NCBI GenBank assembly: GCA_025058985.1
Contig: JANXEB010000002.1
Span: 1 to 13,887, forward strand
Direction: 5' to 3'
DNA length: 13,887 nt
Source of the DNA: Candidatus Aenigmatarchaeota archaeon
GTDB lineage: Archaea > Aenigmatarchaeota > Aenigmatarchaeia > CG10238-14 > SpSt-28
Shown: piece after piece, positions 5,709-13,159 of the stretch
How the letters are laid out: the number at the start of each line of letters is the position of its first letter
How positions within the stretch are numbered: position 1 is the first letter of the stretch
Made by a program: the position numbers and the translations under genes
The notes under the pieces: generated by a model
The model's input: the letters and a program-made list of their open reading frames with translations, nothing else
Told to the model about the DNA's origin: nothing
Databases searched by the model: none

Positions 5709-6432
5709 TGACTCCGACTTATTGAAAATACCGATGAAAACAATATCGCAAATAATAGACGAGGGAATTTTCACTATAAATAAAGATAGTTTTCAGTTTG
5801 CTTCCACAGATAGAGCAATGATTTGTATGATAGAATTAAAATTGCTATCAACAGCCTTTGAGGAATATGTGGTAGATAAAGAATATTCAATTGGTTTAAA
5901 CTTAGAAAACTTCGCAGATGTTTTAGCAAGAGCTACTAAAAAAGATAAGCTAACTTTGGAAGTTAAAGAAGGTAAACTTATAGTAACATTAGAAGGAACT
6001 GGAAAAAGAAGATTTGCTTTACCAATCTTAGATATTAAAAAAGAAGATTTGCCAGATGTAAGTAACTTGGAATTTACAGCAAAAGTAACAATGAATACAA
6101 ATTTATTATCGGAAGCTATAAGAGACGTTGAACTTGTTGGAGAATCTATTCTATTCAAGGCTAACGAAAATGGATTTTTCATAGAAGGCGGTAGTGAAAT
6201 GTCTACAACAACTACTGAAGTTTTAAAAGACAGTCCTGATTTAATAGAGCTCGAAGTTAAAACTCCGTCAAAAGCAAGATATCCTTTAGATTATATAAGT
6301 AAAGTAATAGCCTTGAAAGAGTTGAGTAATGACATAACCATAGAGTTTGCCAATGATTTTCCATGTAAAATATCTTCAAAAATTTTGGATAAAATATATT
6401 TTTCAATGATTATCGCACCAAGAGTAGAATAA
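5692..6432 (+). CDS. pcn: DNA polymerase sliding clamp (PCNA)
   Basis: PCNA trimerises around DNA and tethers polymerases, FEN1, ligase and repair proteins. The 246-residue length is standard. The two-domain fold is recognisable: FASTDRAM (36-43) matches the conserved turn of domain 1, LPILDIKKEDLPD (110-122) is the interdomain connecting loop that receives PIP motifs, and the protein ends in the near-invariant IAPRVE. The translation overlaps the upstream OB-like gene by 17 bp, so it is the last gene of the operon starting at 4380. It ends 2 bp before the stop of the convergent DUF106 gene, leaving no intergenic terminator. Only one PCNA is visible, so a homotrimer is likely. NreA, a known PCNA partner family, is encoded 1.8 kb away. 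Confidence 0.96.
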   Translation: MKLVLNDSDLLKIPMKTISQIIDEGIFTINKDSFQFASTDRAMICMIELKLLSTAFEEYVVDKEYSIGLNLENFADVLARATKKDKLTLEVKEGKLIVTLEGTGKRRFALPILDIKKEDLPDVSNLEFTAKVTMNTNLLSEAIRDVELVGESILFKANENGFFIEGGSEMSTTTTEVLKDSPDLIELEVKTPSKARYPLDYISKVIALKELSNDITIEFANDFPCKISSKILDKIYFSMIIAPRVE

Positions 6433-6434
6433 AG

Positions 6435-6830
6435 CTATAAGTACCTAGAATAGCCTAACCTTTTCAAGATTAGCGAAATAGAAATAGTTAAAATTATGTA
6501 AAACCATATTCCAGTTAATCTTTCTCCGATAATAGGAATACTGAACGGAAACTTAGTTATTTCAACTTTACTGAAAAAAACTAGAATTAAAACAAAAAAG
6601 AATATTGAAACCCAAGATGATATGATTAATGGTTTTGATATTAGTTTGAAATATTCTGAATAAATTTCTAGCGATTTCAATTTATCTTCAGTTTTTTTAG
6701 AATTCCCTAAATCATTTAAGGTTTTTTTCATTTGCTTAATTTTTTCAATATTTCCAAATCTCCTAAATATAAACTCTGAAAAAAGTACTGAAGTAACAGC
6801 AATAAATGCGATAAAAATTGCTTCCATCAT
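6435..6830 (-). CDS. DUF106 family YidC/Oxa1/EMC3-like membrane insertase (archaeal Ylp1 type)
   Basis: This is a 131-residue membrane protein. Helix 1 is at about residues 3-22, a charged coiled-coil-like cytosolic segment at 28-60 (KIKQMKKTLNDLG...), helix 2 at about 66-86 and helix 3 at about 106-123. One helix, a cytosolic coiled coil and two more helices is the layout of the archaeal DUF106 proteins, relatives of YidC, EMC3, Get1 and TMCO1 that help insert membrane proteins. The loop FPFSIPIIGERLTGIWFY (94-111) also fits. Its start overlaps the secY stop (ATGA), and secY-DUF106 adjacency is a conserved archaeal arrangement. The protein is at the short end for the family. An alternative start is Met2. 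The assignment rests on context plus topology. Confidence 0.82.
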   Translation of the reverse strand: MMEAIFIAFIAVTSVLFSEFIFRRFGNIEKIKQMKKTLNDLGNSKKTEDKLKSLEIYSEYFKLISKPLIISSWVSIFFFVLILVFFSKVEITKFPFSIPIIGERLTGIWFYIILTISISLILKRLGYSRYL

Positions 6831-8236
6831 TCTAAAAACCTTCTTATCAGCGGATGCGCTTCCTCTAACCTTTCTCTCTTCATCGCTTCGTAGAAATTTT
6901 CTAGAATCATTACAGTTAGCAAGATACCAGTTCCTGTTCCTATTGCTCCTATTACGTCGGCAAATCCAGCTAGTATGCCTATCAGAGCTCCTCCTATAAC
7001 GGCTAACTTCGGAATGTATCTGTTTAAAACAGATTCTAATATCAACTCACTGCTCCTAAAACCAGGTATTTGTAAATTCATCTCTTTTATCTGTGAAGAA
7101 ATACTTTTAGGATCCATAGAAGCTGTATTCACCCATAGAACAGAAAATATAGTTGCTACTAATGTTAAAAAAGCTATATAAGAAATACCTCTAATAATTT
7201 CTTTTGAATTAATATTGCCGTTTATTAAATCGTAAATCAGCAAAGATCTTGGCGAAGTTACGTAGTAAATAAAACCACTAGTCGGATTTTTTTCACTGTT
7301 CAAACATCCTAAAATACCACAACTTTCTCCGGTAGATGGGTCCAAAGTACTGGTTAATCCGGAAATTATCGTTAGATTTGATATTAATGCTGCAGCTAAA
7401 ATTACTGGTATGTTGCTTGTGTATAAAAGTTTTAGATTCCATGTTCTACCAAAACCTCTTAGCTGTCCGAAAGATAACGGTAAATTTACACTAGTTTTAG
7501 AAACAAAAGAAACCAAAAGTATTACTATAATTGTTGAGATTATCGGTACTAAACTACTTATGGTTTTTTGAAAATCATTTAATTGAGCGTAATTCACGAA
7601 ATTCCAAAAATAACCAACGAAAGGTCCTGGGTTTATTGGTGATGGTTGTGGTAACGGTAATGGGGAGAAAACAGAATTAAAAATTTGTGTTGTTACACCA
7701 GCTGCTATGAACAAACTAACTCCACTTCCAATGCCCCATTTACTAACGATTTCATCTAAGTATAAAACCAAAATTCCACCAATCGCTATTTGTAAAGAAA
7801 TAATCGAAATAGAAAACCAATCCCCATAATGTGGAATGAAACCGGATAAAGTAAAAGCGAATCCTTCTAGAAAAGAAAAAATTATTGCCAATAATTTATT
7901 CCAAAGCTGAAACTTTTTTCTATATTCTTCTTTAGTCATGTTCCAATTCAAAATTTTTGAACCAACTAATAACTGTAGAATTATTCCTGCAGTTACGATG
8001 GGTCCTATTCCTAATGTCATTATACTTCCTATTCTAGATGCTAATACAGTTTCAAAAAACCTTAACTGAGCTGAAACTTCTGGTAATTGGGGAATTCCGA
8101 AAACTCTTATTTGAGAAAGTGTTAAATAAACGATTAAAACAATTGCTGTCCAAAATAACTTTATATTAAACGTTACTCTAAAGGTTGGTTTTTTAACTGT
8201 GGGTAAATATGTTGTTATTTTTTCTTCTAAGTTCAT
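6827..8236 (-). CDS. secY: Preprotein translocase subunit SecY
   Basis: SecY is the channel of the Sec translocon. The 469-residue product has the archaeal start (ITTYLPTVKKPTFRVTFNIKLFWT region, residues 7-30), then the plug segment and helix 2 with GIGPIVTAGIILQLL (76-90). SKWGIGSGVSLFIAAG (165-180), the basic cytosolic loop GQLRGFGRTWNL (257-268) and IPGFRSSELILESVLNRYIPKL (390-411) are also diagnostic. About ten helices are visible. The external loop between helices 7 and 8 carries Cys306 and Cys311 (CGILGC), a possible disulfide. It heads a two-gene operon with DUF106 and is not attached to ribosomal protein genes here, unlike in many archaea. Only 31 bp separate its ATG from the divergent nreA. 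Confidence 0.97.
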   Translation of the reverse strand: MNLEEKITTYLPTVKKPTFRVTFNIKLFWTAIVLIVYLTLSQIRVFGIPQLPEVSAQLRFFETVLASRIGSIMTLGIGPIVTAGIILQLLVGSKILNWNMTKEEYRKKFQLWNKLLAIIFSFLEGFAFTLSGFIPHYGDWFSISIISLQIAIGGILVLYLDEIVSKWGIGSGVSLFIAAGVTTQIFNSVFSPLPLPQPSPINPGPFVGYFWNFVNYAQLNDFQKTISSLVPIISTIIVILLVSFVSKTSVNLPLSFGQLRGFGRTWNLKLLYTSNIPVILAAALISNLTIISGLTSTLDPSTGESCGILGCLNSEKNPTSGFIYYVTSPRSLLIYDLINGNINSKEIIRGISYIAFLTLVATIFSVLWVNTASMDPKSISSQIKEMNLQIPGFRSSELILESVLNRYIPKLAVIGGALIGILAGFADVIGAIGTGTGILLTVMILENFYEAMKRERLEEAHPLIRRFLE

Positions 8237-8267
8237 AAATTAAATTCATTATTTTAAAAATTAAAAC
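8237..8267. promoter_or_regulatory. Compact 31-bp divergent spacer between secY and nreA with interlocked promoters
   Basis: The spacer is nearly pure A/T. For nreA, the stretch AAATTAAAT (8237-8245), directly after the secY start codon, is centred 27 bp upstream of the nreA ATG. For secY, the complement of AAAAATTAAAAC (8256-8267) occupies the matching position, next to the nreA ATG. Thus the two putative TATA elements sit at opposite ends, and each transcript would start across the other promoter. Neither protein has a plausible alternative Met near the start. The elements are weak matches judged by spacing. Confidence 0.4.
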
Positions 8268-9386
8268 ATGAAAAAAGAAGATTTGCCAAAAAATTTATTG
8301 ACAAAATTCACTGAATGCAAAAAAGATATAGAAAACTTAAAATTTTTTAGTGGTGCCTCTCCTCCATCTATATTTGTTTCCTCAATAAAGAAAAAAATAG
8401 GAATTCTATTGCCACCTTTTGTTCAAGATTCGAAAATTTATGAATTTCCAGAAGAATGGTACAAACAAAAATTTGATATAGATAAAATTTTGGAACTAAG
8501 ATGCAGAATGATTTATTCGAAATTAGAAAAAAACAATAAAAATATTGAACTTTTACAAAATGTAGCTTTAAGTAAAAATAGTTTAAATTTAAGTGTTGAA
8601 TTAAAAAAGAGGCCAGTTTTTATTTTTCTAACTAATAAATATTCTATACCTATTGCTAATCCTGCAATTGTTGAAAAAATTAGCTTAGAAGATGAAATAA
8701 AAATAGAGAGAAAAATAGAATATTTAGTTAACGATACAGATATTAAAGCAGCTCAAGCAGTTTTTGAAATTTATAAAGAAGGTATAGAAAAATCTAGAAT
8801 AGAAAGAATATTTTCTTCCGGCTCTCTAGGTCTAAAAACAGAAAGAAAAATAGTACCGACAAGGTGGAGTATAACTGCTACAGACAGCATTTTATCAAAT
8901 TTTCTATACGAAGAAATTAAATATTTAGAAACAATAGATAAGATAAGAATCTATAAAAATAGCTATTTAAAAAATAACTATTGGATAGTTCTTTTGCCAG
9001 AAATATTTTCTTTTGAGTTAATAGAAATTAATGTTAAAAATAAAAAAGTTTGGCATGATTACGAATTTGTTTTTAAAAGAAAAGAATATGCTAGCGAAAC
9101 AGGTGGTGGCTATTATGCTAGTAAATTAGCTTGCTTAGAAGGTTTAAAGAAAATTAAAAAACAAGCTACTGTTGTTGTTATTAGAGAAATAGAAGAGCTT
9201 TTTAATATAGGTGTGTGGAAAGTTAGAGAAGCTATAAAAGATGCTTTTAATAAAAACTATTTTGAGTTTGAAAGTTTGAATGATTTTAAAAACTATTTAA
9301 ACAATAATCTGAAAACGAAGGATCTTTGGCTAAAATATTCTAAAATATTAAAAATTATAGCTCAACAAAGAAAAATTCTAACATAG
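8268..9386 (+). CDS. nreA: DNA repair protein NreA
   Basis: Nre proteins are archaea-specific repair factors; in Haloferax NreA works with UvrABC against DNA crosslinks and binds PCNA. This 372-residue protein carries the Nre_N start SGASPPSIFV (28-37) with PP at 49-50, and the segment NDTDIKAAQAVFEIY (155-169). It also has the near-invariant RKIVPTRWSITATDS (193-207), the Nre_C motif ETGGGYYASKLACLEGL (277-293) and ATVVVIREIE...GVWKVREAI (300-323). The N-terminal cysteine cluster of some family members is missing; only Cys17 is in that region. The C-terminus ends in AQQRKILT, which is not a full PIP box because the aromatic pair is absent. It is transcribed divergently from secY, and 30 bp separate it from srp54. 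Confidence 0.93.
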   Translation: MKKEDLPKNLLTKFTECKKDIENLKFFSGASPPSIFVSSIKKKIGILLPPFVQDSKIYEFPEEWYKQKFDIDKILELRCRMIYSKLEKNNKNIELLQNVALSKNSLNLSVELKKRPVFIFLTNKYSIPIANPAIVEKISLEDEIKIERKIEYLVNDTDIKAAQAVFEIYKEGIEKSRIERIFSSGSLGLKTERKIVPTRWSITATDSILSNFLYEEIKYLETIDKIRIYKNSYLKNNYWIVLLPEIFSFELIEINVKNKKVWHDYEFVFKRKEYASETGGGYYASKLACLEGLKKIKKQATVVVIREIEELFNIGVWKVREAIKDAFNKNYFEFESLNDFKNYLNNNLKTKDLWLKYSKILKIIAQQRKILT

Positions 9387-9416
9387 CTATTTCATTTAAA
9401 CTTATTATAAAAAATT

Positions 9417-10730
9417 ATGTTTGAAGGCATTAGAAAAATCATAAATAAACTAACAACTATACTAAGCGTAGATAAAAATATAATAGAAGAGTGTCTTTCC
9501 GAAATAAAAAAAGAACTTTTAAAAGCTGACGTAAATGTAAAATTGGCTAATGAGCTAATAGAAAAAATAAGAAAAAGAGCTTATGAAGAAAAAATTGCTG
9601 GATTAACGAGAAGAGAACATTTAATAAAAATAATTTATGAAGAATTATCTAACCTAGTTGGTAAAGAGTATGAGGAAATAAAAATTACAAAAAGACCTTT
9701 TGTAATGATGTTTGTTGGATTATTTGGTTCTGGTAAAACAACAAGTGTTGTAAAAGTTGCTAGATATTATCAAAAAAAAGGTTATAGTGTTGGTATAATA
9801 GCTGCAGATATTTACAGACCTGCTGCCGTAGAACAATTAAAACAACTTGCTAGTAAAATAAATGTACCAATATTTTTTGAGGATAGAAAAAATGTTATTG
9901 AAATAATCAAAAACGGAATAAAAGAGCTTAGTAAAAAAGATATAATTTTAATAGATACAGCAGGTAGACATAAAGATGAAAATTCTTTAATGAATGAAGT
10001 TAAAGAAATTTATGAAATTATAAAACCAGATGAAATTTTTTTAGTAATAGATGCTTCTATTGGACAAAATGCAAAATCACAAGCTGAAGCTTTTTATAAA
10101 GTTGCTCCTTTTGGAAGTATTATAGTTACAAAACTAGATGGCACTGCAAAAGCTGGTGGAGCTTTATCTGCTTGTGCTTCTACAAATGCAAAAATAAGAT
10201 TTATAGGAGTTGGTGAAAAAATAGAGGATTTGGAAATTTTTAATCCAAAAAGATTTATTTCTAGAATGATTGGGTTAGGTGACTTAGAAACTCTGTTGGA
10301 AAAATTCAAAGAAGTTGAAATAAAAAAAGACGCTGCAGAAAAAATTGCTGAAGGAAAATTTGATCTAAATGACTTTATGGAAATGGTAGAAAGTATTAGT
10401 AAAGTTGGAACCTTTGATCAAATAATTAGTATGTTACCTGGAATAGGTAGTTTAAAAGTAGATACAAAAAAAATTGAAGAACAGGAAAGAAAAATGAAAA
10501 TTTGGAAATATATTTATCAAAGTATGACTCCAAAAGAGAGGGAAAATCCTGATATAATAAATGAATCTAGGATAAAAAGAATAGCAAAAGGTTCTGGTAG
10601 AAAAGAAGAAGAAGTGAGGGAATTTTTAAATCAATACTATCAAATGAAAAAACTCATTAAAGGATTGGGTGGGATTAAAGGATTAGATAGAGGGATGATG
10701 AAAAATTTAATGAAACAATTTGGATTATGA
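9417..10730 (+). CDS. srp54: Signal recognition particle GTPase SRP54
   Basis: SRP54 binds 7S RNA and signal sequences and delivers ribosomes to the Sec translocon through its GTPase cycle with FtsY. The 437-residue protein has an N domain (1-90), then the G domain. The P-loop is GLFGSGKTTS (101-110), the SRP-GTPase insertion motif DIYRPAAVEQLK is at 131-142, DTAGRH at 180-185 and TKLDGTAKAGGALSA at 238-252. The methionine-containing M domain (about 305-437) includes the RNA-binding SRIKRIAKGSG (384-394) and ends in Met-rich LDRGMMKNLMKQFGL. The length is normal. Codons are extremely A/T-biased and poor in CpG compared with neighbours. The stop overlaps the next start (ATGA). No convincing TATA lies 27 bp upstream, so it may be read through from nreA. 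Confidence 0.97.
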   Translation: MFEGIRKIINKLTTILSVDKNIIEECLSEIKKELLKADVNVKLANELIEKIRKRAYEEKIAGLTRREHLIKIIYEELSNLVGKEYEEIKITKRPFVMMFVGLFGSGKTTSVVKVARYYQKKGYSVGIIAADIYRPAAVEQLKQLASKINVPIFFEDRKNVIEIIKNGIKELSKKDIILIDTAGRHKDENSLMNEVKEIYEIIKPDEIFLVIDASIGQNAKSQAEAFYKVAPFGSIIVTKLDGTAKAGGALSACASTNAKIRFIGVGEKIEDLEIFNPKRFISRMIGLGDLETLLEKFKEVEIKKDAAEKIAEGKFDLNDFMEMVESISKVGTFDQIISMLPGIGSLKVDTKKIEEQERKMKIWKYIYQSMTPKERENPDIINESRIKRIAKGSGRKEEEVREFLNQYYQMKKLIKGLGGIKGLDRGMMKNLMKQFGL

Positions 10731-11233
10731 AAGAATATGTTTTTGACATAGAAACTACTAGCTTAGATGCTGACGTTGGAAGTGTAATAGCTATTGGACT
10801 AAAAGAAGTAAATGGAAATGAAGAAATTTTATTCGATACAAATGAAATAAATGTAATAAAAGATTTTTTATCAAAAATAGACAATACTATAACTCTAATA
10901 GGTTTTAACATAAAAAAATTTGATATACCTTTTTTAAACTTCAGATGTTTTGTTCACAAAATAAAATGTTCTCAACTAAAAAAAGTAAAAACTATAGATG
11001 TTTTGGAAATAGTAAAAGAAAGTTTTAGAACAAGTAACTTAAAATTAATTATGTTTAAAAAAATTTTTGGAATTATCGATGAAGTAGAATCTTCTAATAT
11101 CGAAACTATTTATCTAGAATATTTGAAAACTAATGATGATAAATTCAAGAACGAAATAATAGATCATTTGAGAAAAGATTTGATAGCTTGTGAAGAAGTC
11201 TACAAAAGATTGAAAGAAATAGGGATTTTATGA
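10727..11233 (+). CDS. DEDD-type 3'-5' exonuclease-like protein (RNase H fold)
   Basis: This is a 168-residue protein with the ordered motifs of an RNase H-like 3'-5' exonuclease. Asp7 and Glu9 lie in YVFDIETTSLD (motif I), Asn61 and Asp66 in GFNIKKFDIPFL (motif II), TIDVLEI (89-95) matches a strand common in YprB/RNase_H_2 and PolB-type exonucleases, and HLRKDLIACEEVY (147-159) gives motif III. The usual motif III in that group is YxxxD; here it is His147-xxx-Asp151, so the enzyme is atypical but probably active with four acidic residues (Asp7, Glu9, Asp66, Asp151). It may trim DNA or RNA ends. It overlaps srp54 by 4 bp and ends 7 bp before mre11, so it is probably co-expressed with the repair genes. 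The substrate is unknown. Confidence 0.82.
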   Translation: MKEYVFDIETTSLDADVGSVIAIGLKEVNGNEEILFDTNEINVIKDFLSKIDNTITLIGFNIKKFDIPFLNFRCFVHKIKCSQLKKVKTIDVLEIVKESFRTSNLKLIMFKKIFGIIDEVESSNIETIYLEYLKTNDDKFKNEIIDHLRKDLIACEEVYKRLKEIGIL

Positions 11234-11240
11234 TAAAATT

Positions 11241-12425
11241 ATGATAAAAATAACTGTTTTTTCCGATGTACATTTTGGATTTTCTATTAACGAAGAAACT
11301 GAAAACGATCCAAACGAAATAATAGAGGAAATTTTTGAAAAGAATAAAGACAGTGACTTGATAATAATTTGTGGTGATGTTTTTCATTCCAGGAGTCCGA
11401 AAATAGAAGTTATCGAAAAGGCAATTTCTTCATTAAAAAAATTTTTAGAAATTCCATCGAAAGTTAGAGTTGTTGAGAGCGATAAAAAAATGGATAATTT
11501 AAAAATTGAAGCAATAGAAAGACATTTACCAATAATAACAATAAACGGAAACCACGATAGAAGCTCTATAGGCGAAAAAAATATTTTGGATATATTAGAC
11601 GAAGCGAACATAATCGTACATTTAAATTCTAATTACGTAGTTTTCGAAAAAGATAAACAAAAAATTTCGATCTTTGGTTTTGGAAACGTGCCAGAAAATA
11701 TTGCAAAAGATTATTTATACAAAAATGTTAAACATATTGAGAATTGCACGAATATTTTAGTTTTACACCAAACAATTTACCCCTATATTTTTTATTCTCA
11801 AGAATACTCTCTAAAAATAGATAACTTACCAAAAAGATTTGATGTTATAATAAACGGCCACTATCATAGTATTGTGGAAGAAAACATTAATGGAAGTAAA
11901 CTCATTATGCCAGGTTCATTGATTTCAACAAAACTAAAAGAAGAGGAAAGTAACATCGAAAAATTTTATGTGAATATTTATATAGATGGTGGTATAGTTA
12001 AAACTGAAAAAATTAACATAAAAAGAGCTAGAAAGTTTTTTTATTTGAAATTTAGTAAAAACGATAGCAAAGAGAAAATAGAAAACGAAATAGCTAAGAT
12101 TGTTAATAAAAATTACATTAAAAAACCAATAGTCAAAGTTATAATAGAAAGAGAAAATAATGAAGATTTTAGCTATTTGATTAAAGAATTTTCAGATAAA
12201 TGTATTTTATTATTGAAAACAGAACTAGTAGAAGATAAAAAAATAGAAATATATAGCAAGGAGAATATACAATCTATATTAGATTTCGCCATAGAAAATA
12301 TTAAAAAAAACATTGGTAGTGAAGATTTTCCAATTAAAATCGAAAACTTAATAAAATTATTAGAAGATAAAAATTCTATAGAGAAAATAGTAGATATGTT
12401 AATTAATAAACAAAAAACCTTATGA
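11241..12425 (+). CDS. mre11: DNA double-strand break repair nuclease Mre11
   Basis: Mre11 is the Mn2+-dependent nuclease of the Mre11-Rad50 complex, which processes double-strand break ends for recombination. The 394-residue protein contains all metallophosphoesterase motifs: SDVHFG (Asp9, His11), CGDVFHSR (Asp46), NGNHDR (Asn104, catalytic His105), LHQ (His176) and NGHYHS (His207, His209). A loop of about 20-25 residues (around 71-95) separates the GDV and GNHD motifs. The C-terminal part (about 265-394) is Lys/Glu-rich and should carry the capping and Rad50-binding regions. The start lies 7 bp after the exonuclease-like gene. The stop overlaps the next gene by 4 bp, and that gene stands between mre11 and rad50. 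herA and nurA, the usual partners in archaea, are not in the window. Confidence 0.95.
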   Translation: MIKITVFSDVHFGFSINEETENDPNEIIEEIFEKNKDSDLIIICGDVFHSRSPKIEVIEKAISSLKKFLEIPSKVRVVESDKKMDNLKIEAIERHLPIITINGNHDRSSIGEKNILDILDEANIIVHLNSNYVVFEKDKQKISIFGFGNVPENIAKDYLYKNVKHIENCTNILVLHQTIYPYIFYSQEYSLKIDNLPKRFDVIINGHYHSIVEENINGSKLIMPGSLISTKLKEEESNIEKFYVNIYIDGGIVKTEKINIKRARKFFYLKFSKNDSKEKIENEIAKIVNKNYIKKPIVKVIIERENNEDFSYLIKEFSDKCILLLKTELVEDKKIEIYSKENIQSILDFAIENIKKNIGSEDFPIKIENLIKLLEDKNSIEKIVDMLINKQKTL

Positions 12426-13159
12426 AAAAATTACTTTTTTCTACAGTAAAAAAAGTAGGTAAAGCATTGAAAGAAATGTTTTACAATAGAGAGGGATTGG
12501 AAAAAGTTAAAATAAAAGATGGTAGGAATTTTTCTATAAGAGCTGATATTGTAGCCGAGGAAATTTATTTATCACAACTATCTAACCAAGACGTTAAAAT
12601 AATTAGTGAAGAAATCGGAGTTGTTGGTAAAGGAGAAGATATTATTATAATAGATCCACTAGACGGTACGATAAACTTTTTTAGAAATATTCCAATCTTT
12701 TGTACGCAACTAGCTTTTATTAGCAGAGAAAATACTATCTCTATAATTTTCAATCCCATATCAAAAGAGCTTTTTTACTCTATAAAAGGAGAAAGCTTCC
12801 TTAACAAAAAGAAAATTTTAGTTTCTAAGGAAACTAATCTATCGAAATGTATTATAGATTTTGGAAGTAAAGCAATTTTAGATAAGAAATTGATGAATAT
12901 AAAATGTTTTTCTAAAAGATGTTTAGCATCTGCAGGAATTTCCTTTGCTTATGTTGCTTCATCAAAAATAAATTCATCTATAATGAAAGAATGTTTTATT
13001 TGGGATTATTATCCCGGCAAAATACTAATAGAGAATGCCGGTGGTATTATGTTAGAATTTAATGGAAACTATAGATTTAATCTTGAAATAAAAAATCTAG
13101 TTGCTGGAAACAAAACAATAGTTAAAAAAATACTACACAATGTTAATAAAAGAGATTAA
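12422..13159 (+). CDS. Inositol monophosphatase / archaeal fructose-1,6-bisphosphatase (class IV) family protein
   Basis: This 245-residue protein belongs to the Mg2+-dependent, Li+-sensitive phosphatase superfamily. Motifs in order are SIRADIVAEE (38-47), IISEEIG with the metal-ligand Glu (60-66), IDPLDGTINF with Asp78 and Asp81 (77-86), and WDYYPGKILIENAGG with Asp195 (194-208). All metal ligands are present, so it should be active. Archaeal members dephosphorylate inositol-1-phosphate (for phospholipid headgroups or osmolytes) and often fructose-1,6-bisphosphate; the substrate cannot be decided here. Its gene is wedged between mre11 and rad50, overlapping them by 4 and 20 bp. This is unusual because the two repair genes are normally adjacent. 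A nucleotide-directed role (as in CysQ/pAp phosphatases) is an alternative that would suit the context. Confidence 0.92.
   Translation: MKKLLFSTVKKVGKALKEMFYNREGLEKVKIKDGRNFSIRADIVAEEIYLSQLSNQDVKIISEEIGVVGKGEDIIIIDPLDGTINFFRNIPIFCTQLAFISRENTISIIFNPISKELFYSIKGESFLNKKKILVSKETNLSKCIIDFGSKAILDKKLMNIKCFSKRCLASAGISFAYVASSKINSSIMKECFIWDYYPGKILIENAGGIMLEFNGNYRFNLEIKNLVAGNKTIVKKILHNVNKRD

Noticed and set aside
5793..6182. 129-codon minus-strand open frame within the PCNA gene.
   Set aside because: PCNA on the plus strand is certain; this antisense frame is Ser/Leu-rich shadow sequence.
8271..8288. An 18-bp identity between the nreA start (8271-8288) and the PCNA connecting-loop codons (6037-6054), both encoding KKEDLP.
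   Set aside because: It is A-rich, low-complexity Lys/Glu coding sequence. Intriguing because NreA binds PCNA, but a chance match is the simpler explanation.
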